Assembly: GCF_001424045.1 (NCBI RefSeq) | Contig: NZ_LMQB01000012.1 | Location: 293,637 to 357,636, forward strand | Length of the DNA stretch: 64,000 bases | Reading direction: 5' to 3' | Origin: Rhizobium sp. Leaf371 | GTDB lineage: Bacteria > Pseudomonadota > Alphaproteobacteria > Rhizobiales > Rhizobiaceae | Shown here: positions 19,171 through 27,383 of the stretch, piece by piece | Layout of the letters: every line of letters starts with the position of its first letter | Position numbering within the stretch: the stretch's first letter is position 1 | Notes under the pieces: model-generated | What the model was told of the DNA's origin: nothing | Database searches by the model: none | What the model saw: the letters and a program-made list of their open reading frames with translations, nothing else | Made by a program: the position numbers and the translations under genes

Positions 19171-20109
19171 ATGGATCGCGACGAGCCCAACCCGCTTCTG
19201 GGTATTGCTCTCAAAGTATCGTCCGTTCTCGTTTTCGTGGCGATGTCGACCTTCATCAAATCGGCGGGCGACGGTATCGCCACGGGGCAGATCACCTTCT
19301 ACCGCTCCGCTTTCGCCATGGTGCCGATTCTCGGCTATCTCGCGATCAAGGGCGATCTCGGCACCGCCTTCAGGACGCGCGATCCGTTCGGGCATCTCAT
19401 TCGCGGCTTCATCGGCATTCTCGCCATGAGCTGCGGCTTCTACGGCCTGACGCATCTGCCGCTGCCCGAGGCGATCGCCATCGGCTATGCCATGCCGCTG
19501 CTCGCCGTCGTCTTCGCCGCCGTGTTCTTGAAAGAGGTCGTGCGCATCTATCGCTGGTCGGCCGTCATGGTCGGTCTTGTCGGGGTGATGATCATCACCT
19601 ATCCGCGGCTGACGCTGTTTGCCGGTGGCGGTGGCGAGGCCGGCGCGGCCTATGGCGCGCTTGCGGTGCTGATATCGGCAGCGCTCGGCGCAACCGCGAT
19701 GGTGCTGGTGCGCAAGCTCGTGATGAACGAGCGGACGCACACGATCGTGCTCTATTTCTCGCTGTCGGCCTCGCTGTTCTCGCTGCTGACCTTGCCCTTC
19801 GGCTGGGAGCCGCTCAGCTGGCGCGCCTTCCTGTTCCTGATGGCGGCAGGCTTTTGCGGCGGCGTCGCGCAATTGCTGCTGACGCAGAGCTATCGCTATG
19901 CGGATATGTCGACCATCGCGCCGTTCGAATACACGTCGATCGTGCTCGGCCTGGTGATCGGCTACTGGCTGTTCGACGACGTGCCCACCATCACCATGCT
20001 GATCGGCACCGCCATCGTCATCGGTGCCGGCATCTTCATCATCCTGCGCGAACACAGGCTGGGTCTGGAACGACGAGCCGCGCGCAAGCATGTGACGCCG
20101 CAAGGATGA
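19171..20109 (+). CDS. EamA/DMT-family transporter
   Basis: A 312-residue inner-membrane protein with ten predicted helices in two EamA repeats (first about 10-140, second about 160-295). Characteristic Gly/Pro-rich helix ends appear, for example GFYGLTHLPLPEA and YTSIVLGLVIGYWLF, the latter matching the conserved end of the second repeat. Members export or import metabolites such as amino acids, nucleosides or riboflavin; the substrate cannot be told from sequence. Divergent from pepN. The start was chosen for its acidic N-terminus (MDRDEPN) followed directly by helix 1. Confidence 0.85.
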   Translation: MDRDEPNPLLGIALKVSSVLVFVAMSTFIKSAGDGIATGQITFYRSAFAMVPILGYLAIKGDLGTAFRTRDPFGHLIRGFIGILAMSCGFYGLTHLPLPEAIAIGYAMPLLAVVFAAVFLKEVVRIYRWSAVMVGLVGVMIITYPRLTLFAGGGGEAGAAYGALAVLISAALGATAMVLVRKLVMNERTHTIVLYFSLSASLFSLLTLPFGWEPLSWRAFLFLMAAGFCGGVAQLLLTQSYRYADMSTIAPFEYTSIVLGLVIGYWLFDDVPTITMLIGTAIVIGAGIFIILREHRLGLERRAARKHVTPQG

Positions 20110-20291
20110 CACGGTCGCGGTTGCGTGAGGAGGGTCAGGGAGGAAAGGGGCCATGCGGGTGGCGTCGGGTGAAGACCCTAGGGCTCACGCGAATCGACCG
20201 AAGAGATGAAGGGGCAGCGTTCGCGACGCAGTTGCCCTCTCAAACGGCCGTCTTCCCAAACGGGTTGGTGCGGCGAAGAGGCAATGCCGAG

Positions 20292-20311
20292 GCGCCTCAC
20301 GCCTGAGGCGC
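20292..20311. terminator. Hairpin after the EamA transporter gene
   Basis: An 8-bp perfect stem (GCGCCTCA / TGAGGCGC) with a four-base loop, about 180 bp beyond the transporter stop. No T-run follows, so it may be an RNA-stabilising hairpin rather than a terminator. The rest of 20110-20393 shows nothing recognisable. Confidence 0.25.
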
Positions 20312-20393
20312 AAGACTGCGCAGCGGTTTTGCAATAACGACATGCGCAAAACGACGAGCGAAAGCGCAACACGCTGATCTGGAAGATCGCGCC

Positions 20394-20534
20394 TTAACGC
20401 GGCAGCAGGCCGAAGGTGCCTCGGTTCACATCCGAAGACGCGCGGAGATCGCGACTGAGGTCGGAAAAGGTCTGCGAGGCGCGCACGGCGATCCGGATGT
20501 CGGAGATAAAAGCGTTGAGCGCGCGAATGGGCAT
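20394..20534 (-). CDS. Possible small protein (46 aa), unrecognised
   Basis: Short open frame on the minus strand giving MPIRALNAFISDIRIAVRA and a C-terminus ending in Leu-Leu-Pro-Arg. The N-terminal 20 residues form a plausible amphipathic helix. No clear ribosome binding site precedes the ATG, and the frame is open further upstream. It follows another small ORF on the same strand about 100 bp away, so it could be co-transcribed. Weakly supported; it may not be a gene. Confidence 0.25.
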   Translation of the reverse strand: MPIRALNAFISDIRIAVRASQTFSDLSRDLRASSDVNRGTFGLLPR

Positions 20535-20616
20535 GGGGCAGTCTTTCAGTTGCGTCCGGAGACCGCCCGGATCGACGTTCGTCAGTCTCGTGATGACCGA
20601 CAAAGCGCCGGACGGG

Positions 20617-20635
20617 CTCAGCGATCGTCGCTGAG
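20617..20635. repeat. Perfect hairpin between two small ORFs
   Basis: CTCAGCGA, TCG, TCGCTGAG: an 8-bp perfect inverted repeat with a three-base loop, just beyond the stop of the 58-residue ORF at 20641. No T-run follows on either strand, so processing or RNA stability is as likely as termination. Confidence 0.4.
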
Positions 20636-20640
20636 ACGGC

Positions 20641-20817
20641 TTAGCGCTGGATGAATTCGGCGTAGATGGTGGCAGGACGTGCGGCACGGGCATAGCCGGC
20701 GGCGGTCATCTGCTCGTTTGCTGCCGAGCCGAAGCCGCTGAACGGCGTGCGGAGGGCAGAGCCACTGCGGCGGAGCGTTTCGAAGCCGCAATGCAGGGGG
20801 CGCGGACGGGTGTTCAT
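20641..20817 (-). CDS. Small uncharacterised protein (58 aa)
   Basis: Minus-strand gene starting MNTRPRPLHCGFETL and ending in Phe-Ile-Gln-Arg. AAGGAA lies eight bases before the ATG, and a promoter-like pair (TTGTGA, 17 bp, AATATA) lies about 36-64 bp upstream, so expression is plausible. No transmembrane segment or known motif; Arg- and Ala-rich with one Cys. It lies downstream of the uracil-DNA glycosylase gene on the same strand but has its own putative promoter. Function unknown. Confidence 0.45.
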   Translation of the reverse strand: MNTRPRPLHCGFETLRRSGSALRTPFSGFGSAANEQMTAAGYARAARPATIYAEFIQR

Positions 20818-20852
20818 TGTCAGTTCCTTAAATTCCGTTCCTCCCGTGATGC

Positions 20853-20881
20853 TATATTGCGCCGCACCATGCTTTTCACAA
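20853..20881 (-). promoter_or_regulatory. Putative promoter of the 58-aa gene
   Basis: On the minus strand: TTGTGA (20876-20881), a 17-bp spacer, then AATATA (20853-20858), ending about 36 bp before the ATG at 20817. A reasonable match to a sigma-70-type alphaproteobacterial promoter. Confidence 0.35.
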
Positions 20882-20994
20882 GCCGTGAAGTCGGGTTGCT
20901 GCCATGCGCAACTTGCATGGCTTTTTGCATGCATCCTTCACAGTTTCTTCAAGATTGCGAATCGCGCGCAGAAACGCCTGCCCATGCCGACGTG

Positions 20995-21945
20995 TCAGGC
21001 ATTGTCCGGTGCGGCGAACATCTGCAGGTCCTGCCAGGCGAGGCGCTTGCAGATCGGGGCCGACATCAGGTCCTGCGGATGCAGCGTTGCCAGTGCCCGA
21101 AACGTCTCGCCGCCGGTGGTGATCGTCCGCCAGTCGCCGCGCATTTCGTGGATCGTGTCGCTGCCGCCGAAGAAGAACCGCGCCGCGAAATTGCCGAGCA
21201 CCAGGACACGCCGGGGCCGGGCGAGCGCAAACTGCCGGTCGAGAAAGGGCCGGCAGATCTCCAGTTCGCGCGCCGACGGCATGCGGTTGCCCGGCGGCCG
21301 CCAGGGAATGACGTTCGTGACCAGCACGCCCGCACGCTCGAGGCCGATCGCGGCCAGCATCTTGTCGAGCAGATCGCCCTGCCGACCGGCGAAAGGCCGC
21401 CCGTCGCGGTCGTCGTCGCCATTCGGTCCCGGCCCGACGATCATCAGCCCGGCGGCCGGATCGCCCTCGGCAAAGACCAGATTGCGGGCGCTGTTGCGCA
21501 GGTTGCAGCCGGTAAAGCCGTCAAGCGCGCTCTTGAGATCGGCGAGCGTCTGCGCCGAGCCTGCGGCGATCCGCGCCTCTGCCACGGCCTGCTCGTCGGG
21601 AATGGCGACCCGCGTCGAGACCGGGCGGGGTGCGGGGTCGGACTTGCCGCGGCCCTGCTGCTTTTCCACAGCGGGCGGTTGCGCGCGCCCGCCAGCCTCA
21701 TTTTTGGGCGTCGTTCTGGACGAGCCTTGCGAATCCCGCAGAGCTTCGTCGCGGACGCCGGATCCAGCGCCGCCGCGTGTCGCCTGACTGGCGGCAAAGG
21801 CGGCGATCCGGTCGATCGGGTCGTCCTCCAGGAGCCAGTCCACGCCGGAATCCGCATGGAACGCGAGAAGCGCCGCAAGCTCGTGCGGCGACATCGCATC
21901 CAGGATCGGTCCGTCGGCAAACCGTGTCTCGTCGGGGGAGGTCAT
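20995..21945 (-). CDS. Divergent uracil-DNA glycosylase superfamily protein (family 4/5-like)
   Basis: A 316-residue protein: a variable N-terminal 110 residues, then a UDG-fold domain. Family landmarks include FAGRQGDLLDKMLAAIGLER, NVIPWRPPGNR and LVLGNFAARFF. Members remove uracil from DNA. Here key sites differ: the usual GEAPG catalytic motif reads GPGPN, the later His-Pro motif reads HPQDLM, and of the four cysteines that hold the 4Fe-4S cluster in thermophilic family 4 enzymes only two are evident (GCNL and EICRPF), Trp standing in the WRPPGN position. The Trp form is common in alphaproteobacteria as I recall, but the changed GEAPG motif makes activity uncertain. Confidence 0.75.
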   Translation of the reverse strand: MTSPDETRFADGPILDAMSPHELAALLAFHADSGVDWLLEDDPIDRIAAFAASQATRGGAGSGVRDEALRDSQGSSRTTPKNEAGGRAQPPAVEKQQGRGKSDPAPRPVSTRVAIPDEQAVAEARIAAGSAQTLADLKSALDGFTGCNLRNSARNLVFAEGDPAAGLMIVGPGPNGDDDRDGRPFAGRQGDLLDKMLAAIGLERAGVLVTNVIPWRPPGNRMPSARELEICRPFLDRQFALARPRRVLVLGNFAARFFFGGSDTIHEMRGDWRTITTGGETFRALATLHPQDLMSAPICKRLAWQDLQMFAAPDNA

Positions 21946-22023
21946 GGGACAAGGTTTACAGAAGCGCCGCCGTGCATGAAAGCGGCAATTGGCCGAAAGG
22001 CCGCCGCGTGACGCCCGGAAGCC

Positions 22024-23322
22024 TCAGTTCGCCTCCGCCGTCCACAGATCGATGTCGTCGCGGGCGCCGATCAGGGCCAGGCCATGGGCGATGGAGAGAA
22101 GTTCGCCGCCGCTCTCGATCTTTCCCGCATCGAACCGCCGCTCGAACAGGCGCCGCACGGCCGGCACGAAGGAGGTGCCGCCCGTCAGGAACACCTTGTC
22201 CACGCCACCCGCCGTCGTGCTCGTCTTTTCCAGCACCTCGTCCAGCGCGCTCTCGATTCGGCCGAGTTCCGGGGCGATCCATTGCTCGAAATCGGACCGA
22301 CGCACGATCTTGCGGCTGCGTTCGCCGAGCGGTGCGAAGTAAAATTCGGTCTCGTCCTCGGCCGAAAGCCGCATCTTGGTGGCCGAGACCGCCTGGTAGA
22401 GCGGATAGCCTTCGTCATGCTCGATCAGGTCGATGAAGGCTTCGAGCTTTTCCGGCTCCAGCGAGGAGCGGACGAGCTGCTTCAGGTCGGCGAAGTCCTT
22501 CAGTGTCTTGAAGATCGACAGCTGGTTCCAGCGGCCGAAATTGGCGTAGTAGCCCGAGGGCACGTCGAGCACCTTGTCGAAGGAGCGGAACTGGGTGCCC
22601 TTGCCGATCAGCGGCGAGACGAGGTTGTCGATGATGCGGAAGTCGAAATGATCGCCGGCGACGCCCACGCCGGAATGGCCGATGGGCGTTGCCGACAGCA
22701 CGCCGGCATGGGTCTCGAAGCGGATCAGCGAGTAGTCGGTGGTGCCGCCGCCGAAATCGGCGACCAGCACCGTCGCATCCTGCCTCAAGGTCTGGGCGAA
22801 GTAGAAGGCGGCCGCCACCGGCTCGTAGACATAGCGGATGTCCGAGAAGCCGAAGGTGCCGAGCGCCGTCTGGTAGCGCTCCAGCGCCAGATTGTCGTCC
22901 GGGTTCGCCCCGGCATAGCGCACCGGCCGGCCGACGACGATGCGGGTGCCTTCGACCGGCCAGGCGTCGCCGGCATAGTCGCGCAGGCGTGCGACGAAAG
23001 CGCGCATCAGGTCCTCGAACCCGTTGCGGCGCGCAAAGATCAGCGTGCCCTGGAACAGCGGGCTGGCCGCGAAGGTCTTGATCGACTGCAGGAAGCGCGC
23101 GTCGCCGGGATTGTCGATGAAGGTGCGGATGGCGGCCTGTCCCGCCTCGATCTGCAGGGCCTGCGCGCCGAGATTCGGATGCTTCATGAAGGACAGGGCG
23201 GTGCGCATCGTGTCGTAGCGGCCGGCAGGGCTGTCGAAACCGATGGCCTGCGTGCCGCCGCTGCCGACGGTGGCGAGGACGGAGTTGGTGGTGCCGAAAT
23301 CGAAGCCGAGCGACGCGGTCAT
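22024..23322 (-). CDS. yegD: YegD-like Hsp70-family ATPase
   Basis: A 432-residue actin-fold ATPase, the nucleotide-binding half of an Hsp70 without the usual substrate-binding domain. Phosphate-1 loop GFDFGTTNS at residues 6-14, phosphate-2 loop VADFGGGTTDYS, and adenosine motif FLTGGTSFVPAV are clear. YegD-type proteins are cytoplasmic putative chaperones of unknown client. The ATG at 23322 follows AGGAG at ideal spacing; the frame is open for almost 600 bp more upstream, but that part crosses a tandem repeat and reads as non-coding. Divergent from the ETF-QO gene. Confidence 0.9.
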   Translation of the reverse strand: MTASLGFDFGTTNSVLATVGSGGTQAIGFDSPAGRYDTMRTALSFMKHPNLGAQALQIEAGQAAIRTFIDNPGDARFLQSIKTFAASPLFQGTLIFARRNGFEDLMRAFVARLRDYAGDAWPVEGTRIVVGRPVRYAGANPDDNLALERYQTALGTFGFSDIRYVYEPVAAAFYFAQTLRQDATVLVADFGGGTTDYSLIRFETHAGVLSATPIGHSGVGVAGDHFDFRIIDNLVSPLIGKGTQFRSFDKVLDVPSGYYANFGRWNQLSIFKTLKDFADLKQLVRSSLEPEKLEAFIDLIEHDEGYPLYQAVSATKMRLSAEDETEFYFAPLGERSRKIVRRSDFEQWIAPELGRIESALDEVLEKTSTTAGGVDKVFLTGGTSFVPAVRRLFERRFDAGKIESGGELLSIAHGLALIGARDDIDLWTAEAN

Positions 23323-23701
23323 GATCTGTCTCCTGGTGCGGATCGCCGCGACGCAAGGCCGTCGCGCCGGAGCTCCGGCGCCGGGTCGGCGAGGTGTCGC
23401 GGGCGGTGCGATGCGGGCATGGGCCGGTCCGGCGGGACGGGCTTGCGGAAAGGGCCCTGCGAAAAGGCCCCTGCGAAAAGGCTCTGTGAAAGGACCCTGT
23501 GAAAGGACCCTGGGAAAAGAAATCTCGCCACTGGCGGCTTTGGGAAGGGCGCTCCCTCGCATGGGCCCGTGCGAAAAACAAGAGCGAATGGCCGGATCGG
23601 CATGGTCGATGGCGCACATCGGCTCGACAAGCCGGCGCGGATTTGACATGACGAAACGATGAAGACGGGTCCGGTAGCAGTCGCTGGGAGGCGGGGTGAT
23701 C
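23323..23701. other. Divergent intergenic region with tandem repeats (yegD / ETF-QO)
   Basis: About 380 bp with no gene I can support. It contains five imperfect 13-15-bp tandem repeats at 23446-23513 (annotated separately). The ETF-QO side carries GGGAGG (23687-23692) before its start. Confidence 0.5.
23446..23513. repeat. Five-copy 13-15-bp tandem repeat
   Basis: Units at 23446-23460, 23461-23474, 23475-23487, 23488-23500 and 23501-23513 follow the pattern GAAA[A/G]GG[A/C]CCCTG[T/C/G]. The last two are identical except for the final base. The array lies about 125 bp upstream of the yegD start and could bind a protein repeatedly or vary in copy number. Confidence 0.75.
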
Positions 23702-25381
23702 ATGAGCGAAGCACAAGAATTGCCTGAGCGCGCCTTGCCTGAGCGCGAGAGCATGGATTTCGACGTCGTCGTGGTCGGCGCCGGCCCGGCCGGCCTTTCC
23801 GCTGCGATCCGGCTGAAGCAGATCGACCCGGAGCTGACCGTCGTCGTGCTGGAGAAGGGCGCGGAGGTCGGCGCCCATATCCTGTCGGGCGCCGTCGTCG
23901 ATCCCTGCGGCATGGACGCGCTCCTGCCCGGCTGGCGCGAAGAGGCGGATCATCCCTTCAAGACGCAGGTGACCGAGGACCAGTTCCTGCTGCTCGGCCC
24001 GGCCGGCTCGCTGCGCCTGCCGAACTTCGCCATGCCGCCGCTCATGAACAATCACGGCAACTACATCGTCTCGCTCGGCAATGTCTGTCGTTGGCTGGCG
24101 GGCAAGGCCGAAGAACTCGGCGTCGAAATCTATCCGGGCTTTGCCGCGACCGAGGTGCTCTACGACGAGCAGGGCGCGGTGGTCGGCGTCGCCACCGGCG
24201 ACATGGGCATCGAGAAGAACGGCGAACCCGGCCCGAACTTCGCCCGCGGCATGGAGCTGCGCGGCAAATACGTGCTGATCGGCGAAGGCGTGCGCGGTTC
24301 GCTCGCCAAGCAGCTGATCGCAAGATACGACCTGCAGAAAGACCGCGAGCCGCAGAAATACGGTCTGGGGATCAAGGAACTCTGGCAGGTGAAGCCGGAG
24401 AACCACAAGCAGGGTCTCGTACAGCACTCCTTCGGCTGGCCGCTCGGCCTCAGCACCGGCGGCGGCTCGTTCCTCTATCATCTCGAGGACAACACGGTGG
24501 CCGTCGGCTTCGTGGTGCATCTCAACTACAAGAACCCCTATCTCTACCCGTTCGAGGAATTCCAGCGCTTCAAGACGCACCCGGCGATCCGCGGCACGTT
24601 CGAGGGGGGCAAGCGCCTCTCCTACGGCGCGCGCGCCATCACCGAGGGCGGCTATCAGTCGGTGCCGAAGCTGACCTTCCCGGGCGGCGCTCTGATCGGC
24701 TGTTCCGCCGGTCTCGTCAACGTGCCCCGCATCAAGGGCAGCCACAACGCCGTGCTGTCGGGCAAGATGGCCGCCGAGAAGATCGCCGCGGCCATTGCGG
24801 CCGGCCGGGCGAACGATGAAGTGGTCGAGATTGAAAACGAATGGCGCGCCGGCCCGATCGGCACGGACCTCAAGCGCGTGCGCAACGTCAAGCCGCTCTG
24901 GTCGAAGCTCGGCACGGTGGCCGGCGTGGCGCTCGGCGGTCTCGACATGTGGACCAACCAGCTCCTCGGCTTCTCCTTCTTCGGCACGCTGAAGCACGGC
25001 AAGACCGATGCCCAAAGCCTGGAGCCGGCGGCCAAGCACAAGCGCATCGCCTATCCGAAACCGGATGGCGTCCTGACCTTCGATCGCCTGTCCTCGGTGT
25101 TTCTCTCCAACACCAACCATGAGGAAGACCAGCCGGTCCATCTCAAGGTGAAGGACATGGCGCTGCAGAAGCGCTCCGAGCACGACATCTATGCGGGTCC
25201 GTCCACACGCTACTGTCCGGCCGGCGTCTATGAATGGGTGGAGAAGGATGGCGACGAGGTCTTCGTGATCAACGCGCAGAACTGCGTGCACTGCAAGACC
25301 TGCGACATCAAGGATCCGAACGGCAACATCACCTGGGTTCCGCCGCAGGGCGGCGAGGGGCCGGTCTATCCGAACATGTAA
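23702..25381 (+). CDS. Electron transfer flavoprotein-ubiquinone oxidoreductase
   Basis: A 559-residue membrane-associated flavoprotein that passes electrons from ETF (fatty acid, amino acid, dimethylglycine and sarcosine oxidation) to ubiquinone. FAD-binding VVVVGAGPAGLSAAI starts near residue 20, followed by the LEKGAEVGAHILSGAV motif. The C-terminal ferredoxin-like 4Fe-4S domain has Cys residues in RYCPAGVYEW and NCVHCKTCDIKDP. ATG 23702 is preferred over GTG 23696, with GGGAGG ten bases upstream. It may serve the DgcA-type demethylation pathway encoded at 41 kb, though that link is inference. Confidence 0.96.
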   Translation: MSEAQELPERALPERESMDFDVVVVGAGPAGLSAAIRLKQIDPELTVVVLEKGAEVGAHILSGAVVDPCGMDALLPGWREEADHPFKTQVTEDQFLLLGPAGSLRLPNFAMPPLMNNHGNYIVSLGNVCRWLAGKAEELGVEIYPGFAATEVLYDEQGAVVGVATGDMGIEKNGEPGPNFARGMELRGKYVLIGEGVRGSLAKQLIARYDLQKDREPQKYGLGIKELWQVKPENHKQGLVQHSFGWPLGLSTGGGSFLYHLEDNTVAVGFVVHLNYKNPYLYPFEEFQRFKTHPAIRGTFEGGKRLSYGARAITEGGYQSVPKLTFPGGALIGCSAGLVNVPRIKGSHNAVLSGKMAAEKIAAAIAAGRANDEVVEIENEWRAGPIGTDLKRVRNVKPLWSKLGTVAGVALGGLDMWTNQLLGFSFFGTLKHGKTDAQSLEPAAKHKRIAYPKPDGVLTFDRLSSVFLSNTNHEEDQPVHLKVKDMALQKRSEHDIYAGPSTRYCPAGVYEWVEKDGDEVFVINAQNCVHCKTCDIKDPNGNITWVPPQGGEGPVYPNM

Positions 25382-25417
25382 GGCGCGTCGCTGGAGGCCC
25401 GTTTCACAAAAACGCCG

Positions 25418-25491
25418 AAAGCCCTCCGCTCTCCGTCCACGTCCTGTCAGGTCGGCCTGAAGAAACGGGGTGCGGAGAGGGAGGGTTTTTC
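25418..25491. terminator. Long-stem terminator between ETF-QO and the Sel1-repeat gene
   Basis: CCCTCCGCTCTCCG (25422-25435) pairs with CGGAGAGGGAGGG (25473-25485) apart from one bulged base, and TTTTT follows at 25486. The opposite strand also runs into T-rich sequence, so it probably ends both convergent transcripts. Confidence 0.65.
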
Positions 25492-25505
25492 TATGCGTGG
25501 ATCGA

Positions 25506-25772
25506 TCAATGCACGGTCATCCATTCGCGGGCCGAACGCAGCGCGATGGCGAGGTCGGCTTTCGACATGGTGGCGGCCAGTTCGGCGCGCAGCTCGGCGG
25601 CCCGCTCGGAGCCCTTGATGGCGGCGATGTTCAGCCATTTGTGCGCGGCGACCACATCGACGTCGCAGCCGCGGCCGGTGGCGTACATCAGGCCCATGTT
25701 GCAGAAGGCTTCCGCGCGGTTTTCGCCGGCGATCGTGGCATAGGTGAAATTCTGGAGGTCGAAGCGTGCCAT
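25506..25772 (-). CDS. Small Sel1-like repeat protein
   Basis: An 88-residue protein with one recognisable Sel1/TPR-like repeat: AEAFCNMGLMYATGRGCDVD, then VAAHKWLNIAAIKGS, the usual Ala-Gly-Tyr-Gly-type helical hairpin. Such short versions are common and conserved in rhizobia, often beside the ETF-QO gene. Sel1 repeats mediate protein contacts; the partner is unknown. The ATG at 25772 is preceded by AGGGACA at normal spacing; an open extension to 25976 has no such signal. Confidence 0.75.
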   Translation of the reverse strand: MARFDLQNFTYATIAGENRAEAFCNMGLMYATGRGCDVDVVAAHKWLNIAAIKGSERAAELRAELAATMSKADLAIALRSAREWMTVH

Positions 25773-26151
25773 TGTCGTTGTCCCTGTTGCGTTGAACGTT
25801 TCTTCGTGCAGTCCCTGTTTCGACCTCTGGAAGCCCGGCCCTCTGCGGGGCTCTTGATCTTCCGGAGGCTGTCGGCGGAGTGTTTCGTCTCCGCTCGTCT
25901 TATGGATTGAAGTATGCCGCACGGCCTTCAATGCGCGCTTAAAATGCATGATTAATTCGCGGCAAACGAAGTTCAAACGATTGGTAAACTTGGGTTTTCG
26001 TTAAACATCGCAGGCCCTGTATTGCCTGGCTTTCGCGTCAAATTTTACGCATCTTTCACGTCTGGATTTCAACGCTTCGTTCACCACGAAACGCATGGGC
26101 GCTCTTCGTCCCTGGAAAATCCGTGCGGCACGAGATTCTTCCAATGCGCTT
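25773..26151. other. Divergent intergenic region (Sel1 protein / DUF2147)
   Basis: About 380 bp, noticeably AT-rich for this genome, without a supportable gene. It should hold the promoter of the Sel1-type gene on the minus strand; I could not fix its elements. The DUF2147 promoter is annotated just beyond. Confidence 0.5.
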
Positions 26152-26180
26152 TTGACATTCCTTTTACGTTCACGTAATTT
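26152..26180 (+). promoter_or_regulatory. Promoter of the DUF2147 gene
   Basis: TTGACA (26152-26157), a 17-bp spacer, then TAATTT (26175-26180), 42 bp before the start codon. A near-consensus sigma-70-type promoter. The leader then contains GGCGC...GGCGCC pairing and a strong GGGAGGAGA ribosome binding site. Confidence 0.6.
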
Positions 26181-26222
26181 TTGAATGCGGCGCTGGGGAG
26201 GCGCCTTTTGGGAGGAGATTTC

Positions 26223-26570
26223 ATGAAGATCACATCGATTGTGTCTGCAGCCGTTCTGGGTTCGGCTCTTCTTGCCTTGCCCGCATTGGCGGCGGAGCCC
26301 ATCGTCGGCAACTGGAAGACGGCAAGTGGCGAGACCGCAGCGATCGCGTCCTGCGGCGGCAGCTTCTGCATCACGGTGAAGACCGGCAAGAATGCGGGAA
26401 AGAAGATCGGCACCCTGTCGGGTGCTGGGGAAAGTTACACCGGCGAAGTGACCGACCCCGACAACGACAAGACCTATAGCGGTTCCGCCGCCGTCACGGG
26501 CAAACAGCTGAAACTCAAGGGTTGCGTGCTGAAGGTGCTTTGCAAGAGCCAGACCTGGAGCCGGCTCTGA
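26223..26570 (+). CDS. Secreted DUF2147-family protein
   Basis: A 115-residue protein with a clean Sec signal peptide (MKITSIVSAAVLGSALLAL, cleavage near Ala-Leu-Ala-Ala at about 23). The mature part begins EPIVGNWKT, the hallmark of DUF2147, a lipocalin-like small beta-barrel, and has four cysteines (SCGGSFC and GCVLKVLC) that may form two disulfides. The expected site is the periplasm. DUF2147 function is not established. Strong promoter and SD suggest substantial expression; a terminator follows at 26642. Confidence 0.85.
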   Translation: MKITSIVSAAVLGSALLALPALAAEPIVGNWKTASGETAAIASCGGSFCITVKTGKNAGKKIGTLSGAGESYTGEVTDPDNDKTYSGSAAVTGKQLKLKGCVLKVLCKSQTWSRL

Positions 26571-26641
26571 GCCTTCGCTCCTTCGACCGTCGCCGGCGCC
26601 ATGGCGGCCGGAAGGATGACGGATGGATGCCGGAAGGATAA

Positions 26642-26672
26642 CGGAGCCCTCCGGCAGAAGGGCTCCGCTTTT
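26642..26672 (+). terminator. Rho-independent terminator after DUF2147
   Basis: CGGAGCCCT (26642-26650) and AGGGCTCCG (26659-26667) form a 9-bp perfect stem, followed by CTTTT. A 17-bp near-perfect direct repeat (GCCGGAAGGATGACGGA-type) precedes it. Confidence 0.75.
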
Positions 26673-26681
26673 GAAAGCGAT

Positions 26682-27383
26682 CTACTGCGCGCGCTGGCCG
26701 AACAGGATCTTCTGCGCGTCCTTGTCTTCCGACAGATGTTTTTGCCGCTCGCGCTCCTCGCGACCGACATCGAAGCCGGCGATGACGGCGGGGCGGGCGG
26801 CCAGCGCCTCGAACCAGCGCTTCAGGTGCGGGAAGTCGTTGAGATCCTGCCCGCCGCTTTCATACTGGCGCACCCAGCCGAGGCAGGCCATGTCGGCGAT
26901 CGAATAGTCTCCGGCCAGATAGTCCCGGTCGGCCAGGCGCCGGTTCATGACGCCGTAGAGGCGATTGACCTCGTTGGTGTAGCGCTCGATGCCGTAGGCG
27001 ATCTTTTCCGGCGCATAGTGCCGAAAATGATTGGCCTGTCCCGCCATCGGGCCGAGCCCGCCCATCTGCCAGAACAGCCATTGATCGACATCGACGCGCG
27101 CCCGCTCGTCGCTCGGGTAGAAACGCCCGGTCTTGCGGCCGAGATATTGCAGGATGGCGCCGGACTCGAACACCGAAATCGGTGCGCCGCCCGGGCCGTC
27201 GGGATCGATAATGGCCGGCATGCGGTTGTTGGGGGCGATCTTCAGGAAGTCGGGTGCGAACTGCTCGCCCTTGGAAATGTTGATGTACTTGACCGCGTAG
27301 GGAAGGCCGAGTTCTTCCAGCAGGATGGTGATCTTCCAGCCATTGGGTGTCGGCCAGTAATAGAGGTCTATCGGTGCGGACAT
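26682..27383 (-). CDS. Glutathione S-transferase, YfcG/YghU-like
   Basis: A 233-residue cytoplasmic GST. The thioredoxin-fold half (1-85) has the YfcG-type N-terminus IDLYYWPTPNGWKITILLEEL, with Thr-Pro-Asn replacing a classical catalytic Tyr/Ser, the cis-Pro segment NNRMPAIIDPDG and glutathione-binding FESGAILQYL. The helical half has the N-capping motif YSIADMACLGW. YfcG members act as glutathione-dependent disulfide-bond oxidoreductases, the likely activity here. Convergent with DUF2147. Confidence 0.88.
   Translation of the reverse strand: MSAPIDLYYWPTPNGWKITILLEELGLPYAVKYINISKGEQFAPDFLKIAPNNRMPAIIDPDGPGGAPISVFESGAILQYLGRKTGRFYPSDERARVDVDQWLFWQMGGLGPMAGQANHFRHYAPEKIAYGIERYTNEVNRLYGVMNRRLADRDYLAGDYSIADMACLGWVRQYESGGQDLNDFPHLKRWFEALAARPAVIAGFDVGREERERQKHLSEDKDAQKILFGQRAQ

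Noticed and set aside
22415-25291. Minus-strand open frame of about 950 codons across yegD and ETF-QO
   Set aside because: Crosses two real genes on different strands and the tandem repeat; no domain recognisable.
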